DNA from: Methylobacterium sp. J-088
Lineage (GTDB): Bacteria > Pseudomonadota > Alphaproteobacteria > Rhizobiales > Beijerinckiaceae
Assembly: GCF_022829295.1 (NCBI RefSeq)
Contig: NZ_JAKSYH010000136.1
Coordinates: 186,001-250,000, forward strand
DNA length: 64,000 bases
Reading direction: 5' to 3'
Under the pieces are notes generated by a model. It had not been told where the DNA came from. It ran no database searches and saw only the letters and a list, made by a program, of their open reading frames with translations. Of the stretch, positions 1 to 8,885 are shown piece by piece (the first letter of the stretch is position 1; each line of letters starts with the position of its first letter). The translations under genes were made by a program, and so were the position numbers.

Positions 1-272
1 TGATCGTCTGTTCTTGCAATGTCATCTCCGACGGCGCCGTTCGGTCCTGTCTGGCACCGGGTCCGGGCTGTCCGCGGACCCCCGCGCAGGTCTATGCCTG
101 CCTCGGATGCAGCCCGAAATGCGGGCGCTGCGCCCGGACCATCCGGGATATCATGCGCACGGCCCTGGGTCAGGACGGCGCACCGGACAGCAGCCATGCC
201 TGCTCCGCGTCTTGCGCTCAAGCATGCAGTTTGGTTTTATTCCAAACTGCGGATGAGGGAGTCGCCGCCTGA
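1..272 (+). CDS. bfd: Bacterioferritin-associated ferredoxin, missing first base of start codon
   Basis: Only the first base of the start codon lies outside the window; codon 2 begins at base 3. The 90-residue product starts MIVCSCN and reaches [13 protein letters not shown], so the [2Fe-2S] ligands C4, C6, C41 and C44 follow the Bfd pattern CxC...CxxC. In this family the protein docks on bacterioferritin and passes electrons to its haem so that stored iron is reduced and released. It is odd in having many extra cysteines (C17, C24, C34, C37) and a C-terminal tail with C68, C72 and C76 spaced by four; E. coli Bfd has 64 residues and stops before such a tail. bfr follows 43 bases later on the same strand, which supports the assignment. 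Confidence 0.9.
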   Translation, partial: IVCSCNVISDGAVRSCLAPGPGCPRTPAQVYACLGCSPKCGRCARTIRDIMRTALGQDGAPDSSHACSASCAQACSLVLFQTADEGVAA

Positions 273-315
273 CGTGACTGCCCCCGCCTGTGTTAATCTA
301 AGGAGTTCGGGGGCT

Positions 316-813
316 ATGAAGGGCGACACCAAGGTCATCGAGTATCTGAATCGTGGCCTGCGCAGCGAGCTGACCGCGGTCAGCCAGTACTGGCTCCACT
401 TCCGTATGCTCAACAACTGGGGTTACATCGACCTTGCCAAGTTCTGGCGCAAGGAGTCGATCGAGGAGATGAACCACGCCGACCGGTTCATCGATCGGAT
501 CCTGTTCCTCGAGGGCTTCCCGAACCTGCAGGAACTCGAGCCCCTGCGTATCGGGCAGAACGTCACGGAGGTTATCGAGTGCGACCTCGCGGCTGAGCAC
601 GGCGCGCGCAATCTCTATCTCGAGGCGGCTCAGTACTGCGATTCGATCAACGATCGCGTGTCCATGCGCCTGTTCGAGGAACTGGCCGAGGACGAGGAAG
701 GCCATATCGACTTCCTCGAGACGCAGCTCGACCTGATCAAGCAGATCGGCCTGCCGCTCTACGCGCAGCGCCACATCGGCGGGCTTGAGCCGATCGCCCC
801 CGAGAAAGATTGA
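316..813 (+). CDS. bfr: Bacterioferritin
   Basis: Cytosolic haem-containing iron storage protein of 165 residues, the normal length; in the family 24 subunits form a shell that oxidises and mineralises Fe(II). All ferroxidase ligands are visible at the canonical positions: E18, E51, H54, E94, E127 and H130. The haem-ligating methionine is M52, in the motif EEMNHADR. The ATG at 316 is chosen because the canonical N-terminus ([12 protein letters not shown]) starts there and an AAGGAG ribosome site lies at 300-305; the frame is open further upstream but that part overlaps bfd. It forms a pair with bfd. A GC-rich hairpin follows at 822-844. Confidence 0.97.
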   Translation: MKGDTKVIEYLNRGLRSELTAVSQYWLHFRMLNNWGYIDLAKFWRKESIEEMNHADRFIDRILFLEGFPNLQELEPLRIGQNVTEVIECDLAAEHGARNLYLEAAQYCDSINDRVSMRLFEELAEDEEGHIDFLETQLDLIKQIGLPLYAQRHIGGLEPIAPEKD

Positions 814-821
814 TTTGAAAC

Positions 822-844
822 GGGCTCCGGCACCGCTGGAGCCC
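822..844 (+). terminator. Hairpin downstream of bfr, possible terminator
   Basis: Perfect 7-base stem (GGGCTCC / GGAGCCC) with a 9-base loop, starting 9 bases after the bfr stop. No T-run follows, so it may be a weak or Rho-assisted terminator, or simply an mRNA 3' end stabiliser. Confidence 0.35.
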
Positions 845-922
845 GGCTCCGATATGTCTACTTCGTGAGCCGAGGCACTCTCTCCTCCCCGGCGATCCCG
901 GGCCGGCCCTGGATCGCTCGAG

Positions 923-1012
923 CTTGTGGGGAGGAGTTGGAGGTGGGGGTCGTGCAGGATGCGTCGTTACGATGCCTTCTGCACCACCCCCACCCTTGCC
1001 CCTCCCCACAAG
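923..1012. repeat. Imperfect palindromic repeat, REP/MITE-like
   Basis: A roughly 40-base arm beginning CTTGTGGGGA (923) is matched in inverse by an arm ending TCCCCACAAG (1012), with central matching blocks such as GGTGGGGGT and GTGCAG and a short centre. A nested hairpin (CCCCTCCC ... GGGAGGGG) overlaps the right end at 999-1021. It fills much of the 309-base gap between bfr and dapB; nothing else was seen there. It resembles the larger palindrome at 8886-9081 in its C/G-run ends, suggesting a dispersed family. Confidence 0.6.
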
Positions 1013-1122
1013 AGGGAGGGGAAAAGCGCCTTTTTCTCAGGATGTTGGTGTTAGACCGGCACGTCGGAATCCGTTAGGCAGCGGGGAGGGGGCCCCAAGG
1101 CCGGCTCCCCTTCTGTCGGGAT

Positions 1123-1938
1123 ATGAGGGCACAGATCAGGATGCGGCTCGTCGTGGTGGGCGCCGATGGGCGCATGGGACGGATTCTGGTGCGCGCCGTT
1201 GCGGAGGCGGAGGGGTGCATGCTCTCGGCTGCGATCGAGCGCCCCGGCTCGTCCGCCCTCGGGCAGGATGCGGGGATCCTGGCCGGCCTCGCGCCGCTGG
1301 GCGTCGCCGTCACCGACGATCCGCTTGCCGCTTTCGCGGCCGCCGACGGGGTGCTCGACTTCACGACGCCCGCGGCCACCATCCAGTTTGCCGAACTGGC
1401 CGCCCAGGCCCGCATCGTCCACGTGGTCGGAACCACGGGCCTGTCGGATGACGACCGCGAGGCGCTGAAGGCGGCCTCGTATCACGCGCGGATCGTGCAG
1501 TCGGGGAACATGTCGCTCGGCATCAACCTGATGGCGGAGCTCGTCCGGCGCGTGGCGAAATCGCTGGGCGACGAATTCGATATCGAGATCAGCGAGATGC
1601 ATCACCGCATGAAGGTGGATGCCCCATCGGGCACCGCGCTAATGCTGGGCGAGGCCGCCGCCGACGGCCGCGGCGTTGCGTTGAAGGCGGTCCGCGTCTC
1701 CACGCGGGACGGCCAGACCGGCGCGCGCAGGCCCGGCGATATCGGCTTCGCGACCCTGCGGGGCGGGACGGTCGTGGGGGATCACAGCGTGATCTTCGCC
1801 GGCGCGGGCGAGAGCCTGACGATCAGCCACCATGCCGCCGACCGCGGGCTCTTCGCCACGGGGGCGGTCAAGGCGGCGCTGTGGGCCCACCCGAGGCCGC
1901 CGGGCCTCTACAGCATGGCCGATGTCCTCGGCCTCTGA
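1123..1938 (+). CDS. dapB: 4-hydroxy-tetrahydrodipicolinate reductase
   Basis: Cytosolic NAD(P)H-dependent reductase of the diaminopimelate/lysine pathway, 271 residues, normal for the family. The N-terminal Rossmann motif GADGRMGR is at residues 13-20. The DapB signature [15 protein letters not shown] begins at E158 and includes the catalytic H160/H161 region and K164. The ATG at 1123 gives a six-residue leader; an internal ATG at 1141 ([10 protein letters not shown]) is an equally credible start and matches many homologues. gpmA begins 11 bases after the stop, so dapB, gpmA and alkB look co-transcribed. Two other genes of aspartate-family synthesis, asd and lysC, also lie in the window but in separate units. 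Confidence 0.95.
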   Translation: MRAQIRMRLVVVGADGRMGRILVRAVAEAEGCMLSAAIERPGSSALGQDAGILAGLAPLGVAVTDDPLAAFAAADGVLDFTTPAATIQFAELAAQARIVHVVGTTGLSDDDREALKAASYHARIVQSGNMSLGINLMAELVRRVAKSLGDEFDIEISEMHHRMKVDAPSGTALMLGEAAADGRGVALKAVRVSTRDGQTGARRPGDIGFATLRGGTVVGDHSVIFAGAGESLTISHHAADRGLFATGAVKAALWAHPRPPGLYSMADVLGL

Positions 1939-1949
1939 CGGGGAGCCCC

Positions 1950-2585
1950 ATGGAACGCCTTTTGGTGCTCACCCGGCACGGCCAGAGCGAATACAACCGC
2001 CAGAACCTGTTCACGGGCTGGCGCGACCCCGAACTGACCGAGCGCGGCGTCGCGGAGGCGGAGGCTGCCGGCTGGCGGTTGCAGCGGGAAGGGTTTTCGT
2101 TCGACGTCGCGTTCACCTCCGGTCTCGTGCGGGCCCAACGCACCTGCGCGCTCATGCTCGACGCCATGGGCCTCGCCGGCATCCCGGTGGTGCGGGACGG
2201 CGCGCTGAACGAGCGCGATTACGGCGACCTCGCCGGCCTCGACAAGGACGAGGCCCGCAAGCGGTGGGGTGACGAACAGGTCCACCTCTGGCGCCGCGCC
2301 TACGACGTGCGCCCGCCCGGCGGCGAGAGCCTGAAGGACACGGCCGCGCGGGTGCTGCCCGTCTACATCGCGGCGATCCTGCCCCGGGTGATGCGCGGCG
2401 AGCGGGTCTTGGTGGCGGCCCACGGCAACTCCCTACGGGCCCTGGTGATGGTGCTCGACGGGCTCGCCAGCGACGCGGTCGCCGCCCTGGAGATCAGGAC
2501 CGGCGAGCCGCTGATCTATCGGCTCGCCGCCGACACGACAGTCGCGGAGAAGCGCGTGCTCCCCCGGGACGAAGGCGGCGCCTGA
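1950..2585 (+). CDS. gpmA: 2,3-bisphosphoglycerate-dependent phosphoglycerate mutase
   Basis: Interconverts 3- and 2-phosphoglycerate through a phosphohistidine. The 211-residue product is the short form of the family. The [10 protein letters not shown] motif carries the phospho-accepting H10, and [10 protein letters not shown] carries the second active-site H158; [12 protein letters not shown] and NERDYGDL are typical dPGM segments. The start at 1950 is favoured because the RHG motif then sits at residue 9-11, as in dPGMs, and GGGGAG lies at 1940-1945. In methylotrophs the 2-/3-phosphoglycerate step links the serine cycle to lower glycolysis, which fits the presence of glycerate 2-kinase, pyk, gap and pgk in the window; that link is inferred. 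Confidence 0.94.
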   Translation: MERLLVLTRHGQSEYNRQNLFTGWRDPELTERGVAEAEAAGWRLQREGFSFDVAFTSGLVRAQRTCALMLDAMGLAGIPVVRDGALNERDYGDLAGLDKDEARKRWGDEQVHLWRRAYDVRPPGGESLKDTAARVLPVYIAAILPRVMRGERVLVAAHGNSLRALVMVLDGLASDAVAALEIRTGEPLIYRLAADTTVAEKRVLPRDEGGA

Positions 2586-3260
2586 GTGGCGACGGAACTG
2601 GCGCCGGGCCTGATCCACCACCCGGGCTACCTCGATCCGGCAGACCGCCTCCGCCTCGCCGACGAAGTCGCAGCGGTGCTCGAGGCAGCGCCGCCCTACG
2701 TCCCGCGGATGCCGCGTACCGAAAAACCGTTCTCGGTGCGGATGTCGAATGCCGGACCGCTCGGCTGGATCTCGGACCGGGACGGCTATCGCTATCAGCC
2801 GACGCATCCCGAGACGGGCCGGCCCTGGCCCGCGATCCCGTCGACCGCGCTGGCGGCCTGGGATGAGCTGGCGCGGTATCCCGCGCCGCCGGAGGCCTGC
2901 CTGATCAACCTCTATGATCCGGCCGCCCGCATGGGCTTGCACCAGGACAAGGACGAGGCGGATTTCGCGGCCCCAGTCGTCTCCCTGTCGCTCGGGGCGC
3001 CCGCTTTGTTCCGCTACGGCGGGCTGCGGCGCGGCGATCCGACCCGCTCGATCCGGCTGCTCGCCGGGGATGCCGTCGTGATTGGGGGCGCGGCGCGGCT
3101 GATCTTCCACGGGATCGACCGGCTCTATCCATCCGCCGATCTGCTGGCCGAGGATCCGCTGCCGGGGTTTTTGCCGGCCGGCGGCCGCTGCAACCTGACG
3201 CTGCGCCGGGTGCGTGCGACGATCGGCCGAGCGGGCGAACCGGGGCTCCCAATGTCCTGA
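2586..3260 (+). CDS. alkB: AlkB-type 2-oxoglutarate/Fe(II) dioxygenase (alkylated nucleic acid repair)
   Basis: Family members oxidatively remove methyl groups from 1-methyladenine and 3-methylcytosine in DNA or RNA. The 224-residue product has the iron ligands H119 and D121 (in LHQDKDEADF) and H175 (in LIFHGIDR), and the C-terminal arginine pair in the RCNLTLRRVR stretch that binds 2-oxoglutarate and substrate. The segment MSNAGPLGWISDRDGYRY matches E. coli-type AlkB. It starts at a GTG immediately after the gpmA stop (no gap), so translation is probably coupled. Length is normal for the family. Confidence 0.92.
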   Translation: MATELAPGLIHHPGYLDPADRLRLADEVAAVLEAAPPYVPRMPRTEKPFSVRMSNAGPLGWISDRDGYRYQPTHPETGRPWPAIPSTALAAWDELARYPAPPEACLINLYDPAARMGLHQDKDEADFAAPVVSLSLGAPALFRYGGLRRGDPTRSIRLLAGDAVVIGGAARLIFHGIDRLYPSADLLAEDPLPGFLPAGGRCNLTLRRVRATIGRAGEPGLPMS

Positions 3261-3333
3261 TTGCTCAAGCGCTTGACAGAGGCGACGCGGCGTCCGACGC
3301 ATCGCGGGAGGCGCAGCCCGATCGGCCGCCCTG

Positions 3334-4311
3334 GTGACACGAAGGCTGATGCTGGTGCGGAACCTGTCGTTGCGTCTCGGGTGGACCCTCGTCCTCGGGA
3401 ATCTGATTTTCGGCACCGCGGCCTGGGCCGGGGAGCCGGTCTTCCCGCCGGGCTCCCGCTTTGGCTTCGAGCCGCCCGCCGACATGTCGCTGTCGCGCCG
3501 CTTCACGGGCTTCGAGCGCAAGGAGGGCGGCGCCACCGTATCGGTGGTCGAACTGCCGCCGAACGCCTTCGCCGAGATGGTCAGCGGCTTCACCGACGCG
3601 AACCTCCTGAGCCAAGGCTTCGCGGTCGAGAAGCGCGAGGAGATCAAGATCGGCGACAACGAGGGCATGCTCTACACCGGCGAGCAGCCCGCGGATCCGA
3701 ACGCCTCCGCGCCGCCGATCCGGAAGTGGATCCTCGTGATCGGCGCCCCCGGCGTGACCGGCCTCGTCATCGCCCAGGCGCTGCCCGATGCCGAGACCGA
3801 GGAGACCATGCGCCGGATGGTGACCGGGGTCTCCCTGCGCCCCGCGCTTACGCTGACCGAGCAGGTGGACGCGCTGCCGTTCCGGATCGGCGATATGGCG
3901 GGCTTCCGCCCCGTCCGGGTGCTGGCCGGAAATTCGGTCCTGCTGACCCTGGGCCCCAAGGACCAGATGCAGAATCTGGCGCAGCCGATCCTGGTCCTGG
4001 CTCAGGCGGTGCAGCAGCCGCCGACCGCCGAGCAGCGCGACGGCTTCGCCCGCGCCGCCCTGGCGTCCAACCAGACGCTCAAGGATTTCGTGATCGAGCG
4101 GGCGCAGAGCTACCGGTCGAACGGCGTCGACTGGCACGAGATCGTGGCCCGCGCGGTCGACCAGCCCACCAACCTGCCGGTGGTGGTCTCGCAGACGATC
4201 CGCTTCAACCCGGATGGCTATCTGCGCGCGCTGGGCGTGGTCCGCGAGGACCAGCGGACCGGGGTGCTGGCGAAGTTCCGCGAGCTGATCGACAGCGTGC
4301 AGCTGAAGTAG
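3334..4311 (+). CDS. Exported protein of unknown function
   Basis: A 325-residue product with a clear Sec signal peptide: basic start MTRRLMLVRN, a hydrophobic core, and a likely cut after AAWA (about residue 32). The mature part is soluble and mixed alpha/beta in character, with no cysteine pattern or catalytic motif that I recognise. It begins at GTG 3334; an ATG at 3349 (MLVRNLSLRLGW) would also give a signal peptide. It follows alkB by 73 bases and converges on the gamma-glutamyltransferase gene with only four bases between stops. Function is not assigned. Confidence 0.8.
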   Translation: MTRRLMLVRNLSLRLGWTLVLGNLIFGTAAWAGEPVFPPGSRFGFEPPADMSLSRRFTGFERKEGGATVSVVELPPNAFAEMVSGFTDANLLSQGFAVEKREEIKIGDNEGMLYTGEQPADPNASAPPIRKWILVIGAPGVTGLVIAQALPDAETEETMRRMVTGVSLRPALTLTEQVDALPFRIGDMAGFRPVRVLAGNSVLLTLGPKDQMQNLAQPILVLAQAVQQPPTAEQRDGFARAALASNQTLKDFVIERAQSYRSNGVDWHEIVARAVDQPTNLPVVVSQTIRFNPDGYLRALGVVREDQRTGVLAKFRELIDSVQLK

Positions 4312-4315
4312 ACCC

Positions 4316-5935
4316 TCACCACACCGCCGCCTGCCCGTCGCGGCGCGGATCGCTCGCCGCCACGTAGCCTTCGGTCGCCGGATCGCCCATCCGCCAGATG
4401 AACTGGCCGGCGCCGAAATCCTGGTAGCTGTCCTCGATCACCTCGATCCGGTGGCCCAGCGCCTTCAGCCGGTCGACGGTCGCGGATGGCATCGCGGATT
4501 CGACGTTGATGTCGAGGCCCTCGCTCACGCGCCAGCGCGGCGCGTCGCAGGCGGCCTGCGGATTCTGGCCATGGTCGAGCATCCGCACCAGGGTCTGGAC
4601 ATGGCCCTGCGGCTGCATGTTGCCGCCCATTACGCCGAAGCTCATCACCGGCGCCCTGTCCCGCGTGAGGAAGCCCGGGATGATGGTATGGAACGGCCGC
4701 TTGCCCGGCGCCACGACGTTGGGGCTGTCCGGATCGAGCACGAAGCCGTAGCCGCGATTCTGCAACGAGATGCCCCAGCCGGGCACCACCACGCCGGAGC
4801 CGAAGCCCATGAAGTTCGACTGGATGAAGCTCACCATCATGCCGGATTCGTCGGCCGCGGTGAGGTAGATCGTGCCACCGGCGGGCGGCTTGCCGGGGCC
4901 GAACACCTGGGCGCGGCCGAGGTCGATCAGCTTGGCGCGGCTCGCCAGATAGGCGGGATCGAGCATCGCCTCGGACGTCAGCTCCATCCCGCGCGGATCG
5001 GCGACGTACCGGTAGGTGTCGCTGAAGGCGAGCTTCATCGCCTCGATCTGGAGGTGCTGCGCCTCGGGCCCGTCGACGGGCAGGCCCGCGAGGTCGAAAT
5101 GCTCCAGGATGCCGAGGGCGATCTGCGCCGCGATGCCCTGGCCGTTCGGCGGGATCTCGTGGAGCGTGGAGCCGCGATAGCCTTGCGCCGTCGGCGTGAC
5201 CCATTCGGGTTTGTAGGCGGCGAGGTCGGCGGCCGTCATGGCGCCGCCGTTGGCCTGCGCATGTGCGGCGATCGCCGCGGCGATCTCGCCCCGGTAGAAG
5301 GCCTCACCCTTGGTCTCGCCGATCAGCCGCAGGGTCTTCTCGGCGCCGGGGAAGGTCACCAGCTCGCCGACCTCCGGTGCCCGACCCTTCGGCAGGAAGA
5401 AATCCGAGAACCCCGGCTGACGGGTGATCGCCTCGATCCGGGCTGCGGCTGCCCATTTCTGCTGCACGACGACGGGGGCGAGGTAGCCGCGCTCGGCGAT
5501 GCGGATCGCCGGCTGCATCAGGTCGGCGAAGGGGAGGCGGCCGAAGCGCTCGCTCAGCGCGACCCAGGCGGCGACCGCGCCCGGAACGGTGACCGAATCC
5601 CATCCGCGCATCGGCGGCCGCTCGGCCGGTCCGTACCTGTTCAGGAAGTAGTCCCGGGTCCAGGCCGCCGGTGCCCCGCCTGAGGCGTTGAGGCCGTGCA
5701 GCTGCTTCCCGTCCCACAGGATGCAGAAGGCGTCCGAACCCAGTCCGTTGCTGCACGGCTCGGTCAGGGTTTTGGCGGCGGCCGTCGCGATGGCGGCGTC
5801 CACGGCGTTGCCGCCCGCCTGGAGCATCTGGATCCCGGCCTGTGCGGCCAGGGCGTGCGAGGTCGCCACGCAATTGCGCCCGAACATCGGCATGCGCAGC
5901 GACGGATACCCGGTCGCCCAATCGAACGGCTTCAT
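4316..5935 (-). CDS. ggt: Gamma-glutamyltransferase family protein (YwrD-like)
   Basis: Ntn-hydrolase that in the family cleaves gamma-glutamyl bonds after autocatalytic processing into large and small subunits. The 539-residue product has the processing/nucleophile threonine T355 in GGTIYLTAADE. The usual TTHFSV sequence is replaced by TIYLTA, as in the YwrD branch, so glutathione need not be the substrate. FGSGVVVPGWG and SFGVMGGNMQPQGHVQ are strong small-subunit signatures. No signal peptide is evident, so the enzyme is probably cytosolic. The start is placed at ATG 5935 (MKPFDWATGYPSLRMPMFG), where homology begins; the frame remains open upstream across the next gene. Confidence 0.9.
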   Translation of the reverse strand: MKPFDWATGYPSLRMPMFGRNCVATSHALAAQAGIQMLQAGGNAVDAAIATAAAKTLTEPCSNGLGSDAFCILWDGKQLHGLNASGGAPAAWTRDYFLNRYGPAERPPMRGWDSVTVPGAVAAWVALSERFGRLPFADLMQPAIRIAERGYLAPVVVQQKWAAAARIEAITRQPGFSDFFLPKGRAPEVGELVTFPGAEKTLRLIGETKGEAFYRGEIAAAIAAHAQANGGAMTAADLAAYKPEWVTPTAQGYRGSTLHEIPPNGQGIAAQIALGILEHFDLAGLPVDGPEAQHLQIEAMKLAFSDTYRYVADPRGMELTSEAMLDPAYLASRAKLIDLGRAQVFGPGKPPAGGTIYLTAADESGMMVSFIQSNFMGFGSGVVVPGWGISLQNRGYGFVLDPDSPNVVAPGKRPFHTIIPGFLTRDRAPVMSFGVMGGNMQPQGHVQTLVRMLDHGQNPQAACDAPRWRVSEGLDINVESAMPSATVDRLKALGHRIEVIEDSYQDFGAGQFIWRMGDPATEGYVAASDPRRDGQAAVW

Positions 5936-6035
5936 GGCTCGGATCCCGCCTCGGCAACCTGTCGGCTTCTGCACCGCTTGGCATACAGGATTACCGGTAT
6001 CGGTGAAGGCCCGAAGCCGCGAGGTGGCAAACGAA

Positions 6036-6061
6036 AAGCGCGGACCCGAAGGCCCGCGCTT
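6036..6061 (-). terminator. Rho-independent terminator after the 6091-6507 gene
   Basis: On the minus strand a GC-rich stem (AAGCGCGG / CCGCGCTT with one internal mismatch and a short UUCG-type loop) is followed by TTTTCGTTT. It lies about 30 bases past the stop of the small secreted-protein gene and before ggt, so ggt probably has its own promoter in the remaining 100 bases. Confidence 0.7.
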
Positions 6062-6090
6062 GAAAGAACGTGATGTTGCGACGGGTCGCC

Positions 6091-6507
6091 TTAGTACGGG
6101 CGGCCGTAGAGCGGCGAGGTCGGGTCCAGCCGGTCGACGAAGGACAGGTCGACGTTGCGGATGGCCGACGAGCGGGCGCCGATGAACGGCCCGTTGGTGA
6201 TCGGATCCGGCAGGATCCCGCGGCCGAAGCGATCGGTCGGGCCGTAGGGCGGGGTCAGCTGGTTCGACGCCGCGATCAGGTAGGGGTTCAGGGCCGGGTT
6301 GCGCGAACCGCCGGCGCCCGGAACGTTCGAGGTCAGCGGCACGTTGCCGGCATCGAGCCAGCTGCGCGGGCGAACCCGGATCGGAAGGGGACGGCTGACG
6401 CGATAGATCGGGCCGGGGACGAAGCCGTCCTGCGCTTGAGCCGGCGCAGAGGCGCCAAAGCCGGCAGCGGCGATGACGCCGAGAAGTGCGATCCTGAGCG
6501 AGCGCAT
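6091..6507 (-). CDS. Small secreted protein, unknown function
   Basis: A 138-residue product with a textbook signal peptide (MRSLRIALLGVIAAAGFGAS, likely cut after APAQA, about residue 25). The mature chain is proline-, asparagine- and glycine-rich, with no cysteine and no predicted catalytic motif, ending in DPTSPLYGRPY. It may be a periplasmic or surface structural protein; I do not recognise a family. A purine-rich AAGGTT ribosome site precedes the ATG on the minus strand. It stands alone, with its own terminator downstream. Confidence 0.75.
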   Translation of the reverse strand: MRSLRIALLGVIAAAGFGASAPAQAQDGFVPGPIYRVSRPLPIRVRPRSWLDAGNVPLTSNVPGAGGSRNPALNPYLIAASNQLTPPYGPTDRFGRGILPDPITNGPFIGARSSAIRNVDLSFVDRLDPTSPLYGRPY

Positions 6508-6643
6508 GGCTAACCTTGCGTGTGAGTGCCACCAGTATGGCGACCGAAGCTTAACAGTTCGACGCCTTTCACGATAAGACGCTTGGGCGAAGCTGTTGTT
6601 CCACCTTTATGGCTGAGCTTGTGCGATTTGCCACATTGAGGCC

Positions 6644-7492
6644 TTATTTTTTGTTGCGCGCCCGTTTCCCGGTCGGTGTGATCGGAACGGAGACCTCCGC
6701 AACCTTCGTCACGGGGCAGGATCGGGACGCGGGCGCTGTCGCCGAGAAGGCGGCCGTCGTCTCGGGATCGGCGAGGTCGACGAAGCTCAGCGCATCGATC
6801 GTACAGGCCAACGCCTGAGCCTCGGGCAGCTGCCCCAGCGGTGCACAGGACCAGCCGTCGAGCCGGAACCCGGCCTCCAGGGTGACGAATCCCAGGCAGG
6901 TCCGCGGCGCAGGATTGGCGAACGTGACCTCCAGTGTATCGACCGCACCGAACTTGGTCTGGATCCGGCCGCGTGATCCGGTCCGGACCACCGCGAGCGC
7001 CGGCCGGTCGAGGGACGGGCCGGATGCGGCGCGTCGGGCCATCAGGATGAACAGGGTCGGGGCGGCGCCGGCATTCATGCCGCGCGTGAGCGTCAGCCGC
7101 AGCGCCGGGGCCTCGACGGCAGCCACATCCCCACGGCTCAGCACATCCTCGCGCAAACCCGTGCGCGGTTCGATCCCGGCGGTGACGTGCACCGGATCGA
7201 TCCCGGGCTGCGCAAGATCGAACAGGGCGACGGGAATCGGCGGCGCTGCCGGCGCGGCCGGCATCCTGGGCTTGAACCCGATTTTGGCTTCGATCGCCAC
7301 AGCAGGTGCGCCCCCGGGCGAACCCGATCCGCGACCCGGACGCCATGCGGCGACGCACAGCAGGGCGATCACGGCCGAGGCCAGCACCAGACGCCAGCCA
7401 AGGGCGCCCGGCGACAGCGTCACCCAACCCGTGAGACCCGACATCAGACCGGCGGGCGCGCGCCCGTCCAGTGCCTCCCCCGATCCAGCCAC
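6644..7492 (-). CDS. Membrane-anchored protein of unknown function
   Basis: A 282-residue product with one N-terminal membrane helix (around residues 33-50, LVLASAVIALLCVAA), so most of the chain is predicted periplasmic. The outer part has paired cysteines (PRTCLGFV, GWSCAPL, ALACTID, SRSCPVT) that could form disulfides, and a basic C-terminal end (GKRARNKK). No enzyme motif is recognised. It lies alone, divergent from asd. The 136 bases between its stop and the next gene hold no clear terminator. Confidence 0.7.
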   Translation of the reverse strand: MAGSGEALDGRAPAGLMSGLTGWVTLSPGALGWRLVLASAVIALLCVAAWRPGRGSGSPGGAPAVAIEAKIGFKPRMPAAPAAPPIPVALFDLAQPGIDPVHVTAGIEPRTGLREDVLSRGDVAAVEAPALRLTLTRGMNAGAAPTLFILMARRAASGPSLDRPALAVVRTGSRGRIQTKFGAVDTLEVTFANPAPRTCLGFVTLEAGFRLDGWSCAPLGQLPEAQALACTIDALSFVDLADPETTAAFSATAPASRSCPVTKVAEVSVPITPTGKRARNKK

Positions 7493-7812
7493 AATGACAC
7501 CCTGCGAACAGAGAACCGCGTGTTCCGTCCTTGATCGTCAGGGCAAAGGATTGAATTCCCCTGGCGATCCCACGATCGTCACCGGTTTCCCCGCGTCAGG
7601 GTGAATCGATCGTTGCATCGGGCCCGGCCTTGACAGCGCTGTTCCGGGCGCGCCTTGCTCGGGCAGGCCGTCGATCCCACCTCCGTCGAGGATGCGATCC
7701 GCGGCCGCGTCCGTTCGGCGGGCGCTGTCCGGCCGGAACGATCCTTCGGCCGATGTGTCTGGCTTGAGCGTGGCACCCGGATCGGTCGGGGTTTTCCGCG
7801 CGGAGACGAGAG
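7493..7812. other. 320-base intergenic region between divergent genes
   Basis: Divergent spacer between the membrane-anchored protein and asd, presumably holding both promoters. A TTGACA at 7630-7635 has no convincing -10 box at the right spacing. No gene or RNA was recognised here. Confidence 0.5.
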
Positions 7813-8850
7813 ATGGGTTACAAGGTCGCCGTCGTCGGCGCCACGGGCAACGTGGGCCGCGAAATCCTCGATATCCTGGCCGAGCGGGCTTTCCCCGCCG
7901 ACGAGGTCGTGGCGCTGGCCTCGCGCCGCAGCCAAGGCCAGGAGGTCTCCTTCGGCGACAAGACGCTCAAGGTCAAAACACTCGATTCCTACGACTTCTC
8001 CGACACGGACATCTGCCTGATGTCGGCCGGCGGCGAGACGTCGAAGGAGTGGTCGCCGCGGATCGGCCAGCAGGGCTGCGTCGTGATCGATAACTCCTCG
8101 GCGTTCCGCTACGACGCCGACGTGCCGTTGATCGTGCCCGAGGTGAACGCCGACGCGGTGGTGGGCTTCACCAAGCGCAACATCATCGCCAACCCGAACT
8201 GCTCGACTGCGCAGCTGGTCGTCGCCTTGAAGCCGCTCCACGAGGCGGCCACGATCAAGCGCGTCGTGGTCTCGACCTACCAGTCGGTCTCCGGTGCCGG
8301 CAAGGAGGCGATGGACGAGCTGTTCAATCAGACCCGCGCGGTGTTCACCGCGGGCGAGATCAAGGAGGGTGGCAAGTTCACCAAGCGCATCGCCTTCAAC
8401 GTCATCCCCCACATCGATGTGTTCATGGAGGATGGCTACACGAAGGAAGAGTGGAAGATGGTCGCCGAGACCAAGAAGATGCTCGACCCGAAGATCAAGC
8501 TGACGGCCACTGCCGTCCGCGTCCCGGTCTTCATCGGCCACGCCGAGGCTGTGAACGTCGAGTTCGAGCGTCCGCTCTCGCCCGAGAAGGCCACCGAGAT
8601 CCTGCGCGCCGCCCCCGGCGTGCTGGTGATCGATAAGCGCGAGAACGGCGGCTACATGACCCCCCACGAGGCGGCCGGCGAGGACGCGACCTACGTCTCG
8701 CGCATCCGCGAGGACGCGACGATCGAGAACGGTCTGAACTTCTGGTGCGTCTCGGACAACCTGCGCAAGGGCGCAGCGCTCAACGCGGTGCAGATCGCCG
8801 AGGTGCTGGTCAACCGGAAGCTGCTCAACCGGTCCAAGCGCGCCGCCTGA
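7813..8850 (+). CDS. asd: Aspartate-semialdehyde dehydrogenase
   Basis: NADPH-dependent enzyme reducing aspartyl phosphate to aspartate semialdehyde, the branch substrate for lysine/DAP, threonine and methionine. The 345-residue product begins MGYKVAVVGATGNVGRE with the nucleotide-binding GATGNVG loop. The catalytic cysteine is C130 in ANPNCSTAQ, and VSTYQSVSGAGKEAM is the family signature with active-site residues. An in-frame ATG with GAGACGAGAG just upstream sets the start. It is monocistronic here, followed by a palindromic repeat. dapB (same pathway) and lysC (preceding enzyme) are elsewhere in the window. Confidence 0.97.
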   Translation: MGYKVAVVGATGNVGREILDILAERAFPADEVVALASRRSQGQEVSFGDKTLKVKTLDSYDFSDTDICLMSAGGETSKEWSPRIGQQGCVVIDNSSAFRYDADVPLIVPEVNADAVVGFTKRNIIANPNCSTAQLVVALKPLHEAATIKRVVVSTYQSVSGAGKEAMDELFNQTRAVFTAGEIKEGGKFTKRIAFNVIPHIDVFMEDGYTKEEWKMVAETKKMLDPKIKLTATAVRVPVFIGHAEAVNVEFERPLSPEKATEILRAAPGVLVIDKRENGGYMTPHEAAGEDATYVSRIREDATIENGLNFWCVSDNLRKGAALNAVQIAEVLVNRKLLNRSKRAA

Positions 8851-8885
8851 AGCGGCTCGTTTTTCCAAAGAGAAGCGCGACGCCA

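Noticed and set aside
4451..5683. Plus-strand open frame of 410 codons
   Set aside because: Antisense to ggt, with His/Arg-rich low-complexity sequence typical of shadows in GC-rich DNA.
7630..7658. asd promoter at TTGACA
   Set aside because: No acceptable -10 hexamer 16-18 bases downstream.
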